Part shown: positions 58,164-64,000 of the stretch, piece after piece | Layout: every line of letters starts with the position of its first letter | Numbering within the stretch: position 1 is the stretch's first letter | Origin: Bacteroidota bacterium | GTDB lineage: Bacteria > Bacteroidota > Bacteroidia > Sphingobacteriales > Sphingobacteriaceae | Length of the DNA: 64,000 bases | Reading direction: 5' to 3' | Assembly (NCBI GenBank): GCA_026224775.1 | Contig: JAMFRP010000001.1 | Coordinates: 1-64,000, forward strand | The notes under the pieces: generated by a model | The model's database searches: none | Told to the model about the DNA's origin: nothing | What the model saw: only the letters and a program-made list of their open reading frames with translations | Made by a program: the position numbers and the translations under genes

Positions 58164-58247
58164 GTTCATAGTTAATAGATCATAGTTCATGGTAATTGTG
58201 TTTTGATAGCCAATATTGCTATGCGCTATCAATCATGAACTATGAAC
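58164..58247. repeat. Inverted repeat, family I (GTTCATAGTTAATAGATC), carrying a stop codon
   Basis: GTTCATAGTTAATAGATCATAGTTCATG on the left and CATGAACTATGAAC on the right. The right end overlaps the last codons and the TAG (58240-58242) of the membrane Fe-S gene. Confidence 0.7.
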
Positions 58248-59547
58248 CTTCTTTCCAATTAAACCTATCCGCCTGCGAATATTTCCACGGAGCGCCATTG
58301 TTTTCCATGTTGCCAAACATATTGTTTAAGCTGGCAGGTGCCTGTGCATCTTCCATCACGGAATAACGACGTAATTCTGTAATAATTTCCAATGGGTTTA
58401 TGTTTACGGGGCAAGCCTCAACGCAAGCATTGCAGGTGGTACAGGCCCAAATCTCTTCACGGGTGATGTAAGTATCTAAAAGTGTTTTGCCATCATCATG
58501 ATCTTTGCCATTTAGGTCGATGTTTTTACCAACCTCGGTAATCCGGTCGCGGGTATCCATCATGATCTTTCGTGGCGACAATAACTTGCCGGTAATATTT
58601 GCCGGGCAAACCGACGTACAACGCCCGCATTCGGTGCAGGTATAGGCTTCCATCAGGTTTTTCCAGGTAAGGTCGGTTACATCCTTAGCGCCGAAACGGC
58701 TTACTTCGCCCTCTGCCGGGGCAGGAGGTGTGAACGATGGATCGAGCATAGCCTTTACCTCATTAGTAACCGATGGCATATTAGTAAACTTACCCTTAAG
58801 GTTTAAGTTAGAATAATAAACATTGGGAAAAGCCAGCAGGATATGGAAATGTTTGGAGTAGGGTAAGTAGTTTAAAAATGCCAATATCCCGCAAATATGG
58901 AACCACCAGCAAACCCGCTCCGTAATTACCAGTGCATGTGCACTACTTGGCAATAGCGGAGCAATTAAACTACTAACCGGAAAACTTCCCGCTTTAATAT
59001 ATTCACCGAAATGTAGTGCCTGTAATTTATAATCTGCCGCATTCATGGTTAGAAAAGCCGACATCAGTAATATCTCGATACAAAGAATATAGTTTGCATC
59101 CGATTTTGGCCATTCAGTCATCTCCACACCACTAAAGCGTTTTAAATGGATGATGTTTCTGCGGATAAGGAAAACCACGCAGGCTGTAAGTACCAAAACT
59201 GCCAACACCTCAAAGCCGCCTATCAGCAAGCCATATAAACTGCCCAGCGGTTTTGAAAATACCCGGTGCGAACCAAAGATACCATCAATCATAATCTCCA
59301 TTACCTCCAGGTTGATGATAATGAAACCCACGTAAATGAAAAAATGCATTATCGCAGCAACAGGGCGCTTAACCATTTTGGTTTGACCCAAAGCTACCTT
59401 TGCCATTATCTTCCAGCGCTTTGCGGGTTGGTCTGATCGGTCAGTATCCTTCCCCAATAAAATATTACGTCGTATTTTGGCTACATTTTTACTGAATAAG
59501 TAAATAGCGGCTACCAGTATGATAATAAAGATTAATTGGCCAATCAT
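58240..59547 (-). CDS. Membrane (Fe-S)-binding protein, HdrC-like with NarI-type helices
   Basis: 435 residues. About five membrane helices in 1-250 (FIIILVAAIYLFS, MHFFIYVGFIIINLEVM, FEVLAVLVLTACVVFLI, ILCIEILLMSAFLTM, CWWFHICGILAFLNYLP), then a soluble part with two ferredoxin clusters: CTECGRCTSVCPANITGK and CTTCNACVEACPVNINPLE. Together with the CCG protein it resembles an electron-transfer unit that takes electrons to or from quinones. The partner dehydrogenase is not adjacent. A TATATTTG -7 box lies 20 bases upstream. Confidence 0.9.
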   Translation of the reverse strand: MIGQLIFIIILVAAIYLFSKNVAKIRRNILLGKDTDRSDQPAKRWKIMAKVALGQTKMVKRPVAAIMHFFIYVGFIIINLEVMEIMIDGIFGSHRVFSKPLGSLYGLLIGGFEVLAVLVLTACVVFLIRRNIIHLKRFSGVEMTEWPKSDANYILCIEILLMSAFLTMNAADYKLQALHFGEYIKAGSFPVSSLIAPLLPSSAHALVITERVCWWFHICGILAFLNYLPYSKHFHILLAFPNVYYSNLNLKGKFTNMPSVTNEVKAMLDPSFTPPAPAEGEVSRFGAKDVTDLTWKNLMEAYTCTECGRCTSVCPANITGKLLSPRKIMMDTRDRITEVGKNIDLNGKDHDDGKTLLDTYITREEIWACTTCNACVEACPVNINPLEIITELRRYSVMEDAQAPASLNNMFGNMENNGAPWKYSQADRFNWKEGS

Positions 59548-59567
59548 TATGCGTGCATAGTATATTT

Positions 59568-59575
59568 CAAATATA
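59568..59575 (-). promoter_or_regulatory. -7 box of the Fe-S operon
   Basis: Minus-strand TATATTTG fits TAnnTTTG, 20 bases before the ATG at 59547. Confidence 0.6.
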
Positions 59576-59685
59576 GTTAATTGGTTGATTTAGCAAATAG
59601 CTGCGTGAATTTAAATTATTGCCAATGAAAATCAGCCATTTAAAACCTTTTTTACAAAAAAGTTTCGATAAATAAAAAAACAAGC

Positions 59686-59693
59686 TACATTTG
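59686..59693 (+). promoter_or_regulatory. -7 box of tRNA-Phe
   Basis: TACATTTG fits TAnnTTTG; a TTTC at 59663-59666 stands 19 bases before it as a weak -33. Transcription would start near 59699, 10 bases before the tRNA. Confidence 0.65.
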
Positions 59694-59708
59694 CACTCCT
59701 CAAAGGAA

Positions 59709-59781
59709 GGTACCATAGCTCAGTCGGTAGAGCAAAGGACTGAAAATCCTTGTGTCCCTGGTTCGAATCCAGGTGGTACCA
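59709..59781 (+). tRNA. tRNA-Phe (anticodon GAA)
   Basis: 73 bases. Acceptor GGTACCA / TGGTACC, D arm GCTCAGTCGGTAGAGC, anticodon arm GGACT GAA AATCC with GAA, T arm CCTGG TTCGAAT CCAGG, discriminator A. The CCA is not encoded (ACA follows), as in most Bacteroidota tRNAs. A recombinase gene lies just downstream, which makes this tRNA a possible integration site. Confidence 0.97.
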
Positions 59782-59788
59782 CAAAATC

Positions 59789-59824
59789 AAAAAAGGTCTT
59801 TTTCGCTTGAAAAAGGCCTTTTTT
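59789..59824 (+). terminator. Rho-independent terminator of tRNA-Phe
   Basis: AAAAAAGGTCTTTTT and AAAAAGGCCTTTTTT pair over 15 bases (one G-U), loop CGCTTG, ending in a T run; symmetrical, so it could work on both strands. Confidence 0.85.
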
Positions 59825-59976
59825 CGTATATTTGGGCACTTTTCAAAGGCTAACACCGACTGTCAGGAACGAGCCGTTCCGATAGCTTTTACATAATTTT
59901 TTGTTTAACCCAGCGAAAAAAGGGCACAAATAGGGCACAAAACTATTTGACCTCTTTCGCTAAAACAGATTATGTC

Positions 59977-61281
59977 ATGGCTACTGTAGGTATTAAAATC
60001 CACAAACACCACAAAAAAGCAGACGGAACTTACAATGTAAAAATCAGGGTTGCACACAAAGGGGAGAAAAAATACATTGATACCCCCCACTTTGTTGTCG
60101 ACAAGCAACTCACTGCCAAATGCGTCCTTCGAGATGCGACTTTAAAACTGATACTGAATAAAACGCTCGATGACTACCGGGTAACTATCAGTAACCTTGG
60201 ACCCAAACTTGAATTCTTTAATGCGGAAACTTTAAGGGATCATTTAAGGGATAAGGACGAGCCAATGGACTTTTTCAAATTCTGCCAAAGTCACATTGAG
60301 GGATTAGAAAAGGAAAAACGAAACGGGTCGGCAGGTACACTAAAAACTGTGCTTTTCAGCCTCAAAGATTATTTTAATCAAACTCCTATTTCTCCGCTTG
60401 AAATTAATGAATGGATGCTTGCCTCCTATGAAAAGTATTTGCGGGCAAAAAGAGAAATAAAACGGCTAAATCAGGGAAAAATACGGACGCGGGTTGTAAA
60501 AGGAATGACAGACGGATCGGTACATAACCATTTTCGTGATCTACGTATCCTGTTTAAGGCGGCAATGAAGCATTTTAATAAACCTCAGATAGGCCAGATA
60601 CGAATTCCGTATTGCCCATTCGATAATTATAAGATCGTAGACACACCGGAAACCAGGAAACGCAATTTAGATGTTGAAAGAATTAAACTGATCAGGGATT
60701 GTAAAGTTGAGCCAGACAGTCGCGCTGAAATGGCGCGCGACTTATTTATGTTATCGTTCTATTTATGCGGAACCAACGCCGTGGATCTCTATCATTTAAC
60801 CACCGACAACATTAAAAAAGGGCGAGTTGAATACAACAGATCAAAAACAAAGCGGAGAAAAGATAATGCATTTATCAGCATTAAGGTAATAAAAGAAGCA
60901 AAACCTCTTTTAGAAAAATACCTTGGTAAACTACATACCCGTTACTGCCGCTCACAAGCTTTAGACCGAGCTATTAAGGCGGGAATGGAAGTGATTAATA
61001 ATAATACAGAATTATCCGGAATAACCTATTATTGGGCACGACACAGCTTTGGTAACCTTGCACGAAACAAATGCAGGATGAGTAAGGATGATGTAGCGCT
61101 GGCACTTAATCATGTGGATCAGGGGAACAAAGTGACAGATATCTATATCGAAAAAGACTGGAGCATCGTTGATGAAGTACAAGCAAATGTGGTAACCCTA
61201 TTAACAGATTCGCCGATAAAAATAAAGAAATTAACAAACCCAATTGAACAACGTAAAACCATGCGCCTTGTAAGCGTATAA
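59977..61281 (+). CDS. Tyrosine recombinase (Bacteroidota integrase type)
   Basis: 434 residues from ATG 59977 (MATVGIKIHKHHKKADGTY); a TTG at 59947 would add ten residues without family character. Arm-binding domain (1-80), SAM-like core domain (90-200) with FFKFCQSHIEGLEKEKR, and catalytic domain. The catalytic set departs from XerC/D: the first Arg is Asn267 (FYLCGTNAVDLYHL), the HxxR box is YWARHSF with Tyr in place of His and Arg355, and the nucleophile is Tyr390 (VTDIYIEKDW). Loss of the first Arg is known from CTnDOT IntDOT. The tRNA-Phe lies 195 bases upstream. Confidence 0.9.
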   Translation: MATVGIKIHKHHKKADGTYNVKIRVAHKGEKKYIDTPHFVVDKQLTAKCVLRDATLKLILNKTLDDYRVTISNLGPKLEFFNAETLRDHLRDKDEPMDFFKFCQSHIEGLEKEKRNGSAGTLKTVLFSLKDYFNQTPISPLEINEWMLASYEKYLRAKREIKRLNQGKIRTRVVKGMTDGSVHNHFRDLRILFKAAMKHFNKPQIGQIRIPYCPFDNYKIVDTPETRKRNLDVERIKLIRDCKVEPDSRAEMARDLFMLSFYLCGTNAVDLYHLTTDNIKKGRVEYNRSKTKRRKDNAFISIKVIKEAKPLLEKYLGKLHTRYCRSQALDRAIKAGMEVINNNTELSGITYYWARHSFGNLARNKCRMSKDDVALALNHVDQGNKVTDIYIEKDWSIVDEVQANVVTLLTDSPIKIKKLTNPIEQRKTMRLVSV

Positions 61282-61293
61282 ATTATTAGTGAT

Positions 61294-61449
61294 ATGAGAA
61301 CATTCATTTTATTATGCCTGACCTGTATCGTTGGTACAGGGGCATTTTTATCTGCACTATCAGCACAAAATAAATTACCATCATTCATCGTTGGTTTTGG
61401 TGTTTGGGTATTATTTATTTGGTATTTCGTTCGAAAAACAAGCAGATAA
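61294..61449 (+). CDS. 51-residue membrane ORF downstream of the integrase
   Basis: Starts 12 bases after the integrase stop. Sequence begins MRTFILLCLTCIVGTGAFL, then a polar loop (SAQNKLPS) and a second helix (FIVGFGVWVLFIWYF) with basic end VRKTSR. A two-helix hairpin or signal-anchor protein; no family recognised. The spacing and clean frame argue for a real gene. Confidence 0.5.
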   Translation: MRTFILLCLTCIVGTGAFLSALSAQNKLPSFIVGFGVWVLFIWYFVRKTSR

Positions 61450-61465
61450 CAGTTTTAGAATATTT

Positions 61466-61521
61466 TATATTTGCCGGATCAAAAGCCCCCAACATCGCGC
61501 TGACGGTGAGGGGCTTTTGGT
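61466..61521 (+). ncRNA. Promoter-like box directly followed by a terminator hairpin
   Basis: TATATTTG (61466-61473) fits a -7 box. AAAAGCCCC / GGGGCTTTT (61481-61489 and 61510-61518) with a 20-base loop follows at once. This could be only the terminator of the integrase/51-residue ORF unit, or a separate transcript of about 40-45 bases. Confidence 0.4.
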
Positions 61522-61816
61522 ATTAACGTTTCAATTGCCGATTAATAACGGATACAAATCAGACAGAAATGCTGGAAAAAGACGGATATCTAGTTTGCCA
61601 ATGAATAGACTTGCAGGCCAAAGCGGCATTATATCAATACTCAAAGCTATCGTGCCCTCAAACCAATACTGACTAAAATACTAAAAGGACGGAAAAGGTA
61701 ATAGAATAAAGAGTCTGAAACCTAAGCTGCCAAACTGTAGATAGCACCCAGGCTTGTTCCATGAGAACGCAGAGGAAACTTGTTTTTTAAAATCAGCTTA
61801 ATGTACCGCAATCAAA
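61522..61816. other. Spacer without recognised features
   Basis: About 300 bases with short frames only, none with a family-like product. It may be a relic next to the integrase, but I cannot name it. Confidence 0.4.
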
Positions 61817-61824
61817 TATATTTG
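61817..61824 (+). promoter_or_regulatory. -7 box of the DUF6624 gene
   Basis: TATATTTG fits TAnnTTTG, predicting a leader of about 65 bases. Confidence 0.5.
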
Positions 61825-61897
61825 TGATATAACTATAATTGAAGTGAGAATTGTCAAATAAATTGCAACTTATCCAAATCTTCCACATCTTTTAAAT

Positions 61898-62797
61898 ATG
61901 AAAAAATCATTTGCATGTTTTTGTGTGTTACTATTGGCAACGGTAAAATGTTTTAGCCAAAATAATACCGACCAATTGGCCAGCGAACAAACCATAGGTA
62001 ATGCAATATTCCTTTTTGCCCCTGTCCAAAGGGAAGGGGTTACCGAGCAACGGTTTCATTATGCACAACAAATACTTAATGATACAAAATCTGCGTCTAA
62101 AAATAACGTTCAAAATTTAAACGCTGCTGATTACTGGAATATCACAACTGCATTTGTTATTCTAAAGGAACCAAAAAGCCACATTAAAGCTGCTTTTGAT
62201 AAAGCTATTCATTTGGATGGGGCTACTATCTGTTCATATATTAAAGTGATGGGAACATCAAGTTTAGATAAACTTATTCCTGAATCATTCCTGCCATTCT
62301 ATTCCAATTGTGCTCAATCATCAACGGCAGAAAATTCAAAATTTAATGCAACTGAATACGCGGAGAACAACAAGCTGAATCCGGACTTAGTAAGTACTAT
62401 TAGTATGATTCAATTACATGATTCTAAATTTAGAATGACTCAACCTGTGGATTGGTCTGAACAGAAACCTTTAGATGAACGTAATCAGCAGTTGATTGAT
62501 TCTTTATTTAATGTTTACCAAACTTACGTAGGCAGACAATTGGTAGGTAAACAGTTTGAATCAACTATGTGGCTTGTAGTACAACATGCGCCTTTAGAAA
62601 TGATGGAAAAATATCTACCTGTAATCGTCGCCGCCGTGAACCAAAGGCAATTAGATGAAGTTCCCTTAAAAATGCTTATTGATAGAATATACTGGCTTAA
62701 ATACAATTATCAAATATTTGGAAGTCAGGGATCTCAAATTAAAGAAGCTGATGACAAAACACGGGACGAAATAATTAAAAGATACAACTTAAATTGA
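61898..62797 (+). CDS. Secreted DUF6624-like protein
   Basis: 299 residues with a signal peptide (KKSFACFCVLLLATVKCFS). A helical N-terminal half (residues 30-110) resembles repeats seen in TPR-like domains. The second half has the DUF6624 pattern FESTMWLVVQHAPLEMMEKYLP, ... VAAVNQRQLDEVPLKMLIDRIYW ... QIFGSQGSQ. The function is unknown. The gene stands alone between the integrase region and the convergent AraC gene. Confidence 0.75.
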   Translation: MKKSFACFCVLLLATVKCFSQNNTDQLASEQTIGNAIFLFAPVQREGVTEQRFHYAQQILNDTKSASKNNVQNLNAADYWNITTAFVILKEPKSHIKAAFDKAIHLDGATICSYIKVMGTSSLDKLIPESFLPFYSNCAQSSTAENSKFNATEYAENNKLNPDLVSTISMIQLHDSKFRMTQPVDWSEQKPLDERNQQLIDSLFNVYQTYVGRQLVGKQFESTMWLVVQHAPLEMMEKYLPVIVAAVNQRQLDEVPLKMLIDRIYWLKYNYQIFGSQGSQIKEADDKTRDEIIKRYNLN

Positions 62798-62891
62798 ATG
62801 CTGGTTTTTTTTAGAGGAACCTTATCACAATCAGGTCAGCAGAAGCCAACCGAATATAGAATACAAAAATAACATTTTTACTACCTTAGTT

Positions 62892-63758
62892 TTATACGCC
62901 GATTTTTATGAAATGATCACGAAAGCTCGCAGGGGAGAAATTGGTGTATTTTTTAAAAAAATGACTGAATTGTTCTGGCGAGTTAAAATTCAATAAATAG
63001 GCAATCTCTTTTATTGAACTGGAACTAAATTGCAAAAAACGCTTGGCTTCCGCTACTAATTGACCGTTAATAATTTCCTTTGCACTTTTGTTACTGCACC
63101 TTTTACACAGGTCACTTAACCGTCTTGAAGTAATACCTAACATTTTTCCATAATCATTTACCTCTCGGTACTTTTTAAACTCGATACTTAGCAAATCCAT
63201 AAATTTCCTATAAATTATATAATCCTGACTATCAAAACTTCCCTTATCCGTAATTCGAACATTGGCTATCTTGATCATGATTATTTTTAAGTATGCCGCC
63301 AGTGCGTCAAATTTATTTGAATAAGCCTCTCGGTTAAATTCATTCAAAAGTGTTTTGAAAAGAAAGGTAAATTCTTCAAGTTCATCTTCATGCAGTTGCA
63401 ATTGCTGATTAGCTGCCGCGTTATTAAACAAAACCGCTTTGCAGTTACTGGCGCTGGCTGGTGCTTTTTCCCAAAAACAATCTCCAAAACACAATATGAA
63501 CCCGCTGCTAATTATTGATTTATCAAAAAAATAAATTTGCCCTTTGGCTAGTAAAAACATTTTATTATTAGTAACCTCGAATGTGTTATCATCAATGGTG
63601 AGCCTACCGGAGCCATGCTCAATCAATAAGATGCGGTGATAACTCAAACGGCTTGGAAATTCATTACTTAGAGCGAGATTAGAAAATCGCTCAATAAAAA
63701 ATGAATTGCTGATTGCCATTTCTAAAAATACTTTTTGACGTAATTTCATATTAGTCAT
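62892..63758 (-). CDS. AraC family transcriptional regulator
   Basis: 288 residues. N-terminal cupin-like sensing domain (LLIEHGSGRLTIDDNTFEV, KGQIYFFDKSIISSGF) and C-terminal helix-turn-helix pair at about 195-285 (GKMLGITSRRLSDLCKRC and SSSIKEIAYLLNFNSPEQFSHFFKK). It is divergent from the next gene, the most likely target. The ligand is unknown. Confidence 0.92.
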   Translation of the reverse strand: MTNMKLRQKVFLEMAISNSFFIERFSNLALSNEFPSRLSYHRILLIEHGSGRLTIDDNTFEVTNNKMFLLAKGQIYFFDKSIISSGFILCFGDCFWEKAPASASNCKAVLFNNAAANQQLQLHEDELEEFTFLFKTLLNEFNREAYSNKFDALAAYLKIIMIKIANVRITDKGSFDSQDYIIYRKFMDLLSIEFKKYREVNDYGKMLGITSRRLSDLCKRCSNKSAKEIINGQLVAEAKRFLQFSSSSIKEIAYLLNFNSPEQFSHFFKKYTNFSPASFRDHFIKIGV

Positions 63759-63914
63759 AAAATTAAAAACTGATTCGCTCTGAAGATGAGATATTTCATA
63801 AGTTAACCTGGATATTACAAAAGAGCTTTAGTTACTACGGCCATTTGCAACAGTATAAGTGAATTTTGTCATGTTAAAGGTCATTATTGGCATTTTACTA
63901 AAAAGCAGTCCTGC

Positions 63915-63922
63915 TAAATTTG
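63915..63922 (+). promoter_or_regulatory. -7 box of the last gene in the window
   Basis: TAAATTTG fits TAnnTTTG, 19 bases before the ATG at 63942. Confidence 0.5.
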
Positions 63923-63941
63923 AAGGATTAATTTATAACAT

Positions 63942-64000
63942 ATGTCAGTAAATCGTTTCAAATCAGTTGCGGGTATTACTATCCCGGACAGTTCCATCGC
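63942..64000 (+). CDS. Start of a gene, possibly HD-domain (cyanamide hydratase-like)
   Basis: Only 19 full codons are in the window: MSVNRFKSVAGITIPDSSI. The VAGITIPDS start resembles HD-domain proteins of the cyanamide hydratase group, but with so few residues this is a guess. The neighbouring AraC regulator is divergent and may control it. Confidence 0.4.
   Translation, partial: MSVNRFKSVAGITIPDSSI

Noticed and set aside
59947..59976. TTG start for the integrase
   Set aside because: The ATG at 59977 begins the family-like N-terminus (ATVGIKIHKH).
61331..61672. 113-residue open frame after the integrase
   Set aside because: It crosses the terminator hairpin at 61481 and is out of frame with the better 51-residue ORF at 61294.
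59709..64000. Second attachment site (copy of the tRNA-Phe 3' end)
   Set aside because: I found no repeat of the T-arm and acceptor sequence downstream within the window.

Overview
The window looks like chromosomal DNA of a Bacteroidota bacterium, most likely Sphingobacteriaceae and close to Mucilaginibacter or Pedobacter. The support is: Bacteroidota-type promoters (TAnnTTTG -7 boxes, little Shine-Dalgarno signal), a lipidated TamL next to TamB, family members typical of the phylum (DUF5606, PF14121-type porin, DUF6624, class II cyclic nucleotide phosphodiesterase, integrase of the type without the first catalytic Arg), moderate GC and many short dispersed palindromic repeats. The genus is an inference.

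Layout. 1-10 kb: end of an ABC-2 permease, Tat-exported GH1 beta-glucosidase with a duplicated 3' end beside it, eno, lspA, a DUF2007-like membrane protein, an RhlE-type RNA helicase, an FtsB/DivIC protein and a PAS histidine kinase. 10-20 kb: DUF5606 protein, cyclophilin PPIase, a secreted GATase1-like protein, the overlapping set lpxK / purine nucleoside phosphorylase / putative porin, DUF5996 protein, retropepsin-like protease. 20-34 kb: a PAS-rich sensor that ends right after its His helix, tamL-tamB, dnaE. 34-44 kb: alpha/beta hydrolase, NmrA-like reductase with an AraC regulator, a repeat cluster, patatin, dacB (PBP4), APC permease, K+-type membrane pyrophosphatase. 44-54 kb: ABC exporter, thioredoxin, hybrid histidine kinase, small Cys protein, cyclic nucleotide phosphodiesterase, AI-2E family protein, Gfo/Idh/MocA and aldo/keto reductases. 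53.5-60 kb: ECF sigma operon with two membrane proteins, folC, two Fe-S proteins of an HdrBC/GlcF-like unit, tRNA-Phe. 60-64 kb: tyrosine recombinase next to tRNA-Phe, a 51-residue membrane ORF, DUF6624 protein, AraC regulator and the start of a probable HD-domain gene.

No CRISPR array, phage, secondary-metabolite cluster or obvious defence island is visible. Most genes are housekeeping or envelope genes: cell wall (dacB, ftsB), lipid A (lpxK), outer-membrane assembly (tamL/tamB), lipoprotein processing (lspA), replication (dnaE), glycolysis (eno), folate (folC), redox (thioredoxin, Fe-S pair) and ion-motive force (hppA).

The most unusual layer is the repeat content. At least eight families of inverted repeats sit almost only at gene 3' ends. 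In several cases the repeat edge itself supplies the stop codon (folC, ppiase, ABC exporter, thioredoxin, Fe-S membrane subunit). Two repeats lie beside duplicated gene ends (GH1, ftsB), and one repeat is inserted in frame inside folC. A second layer is the promoter pattern: at least two -7 boxes end only 3 bases before the ATG, which implies leaderless mRNAs.
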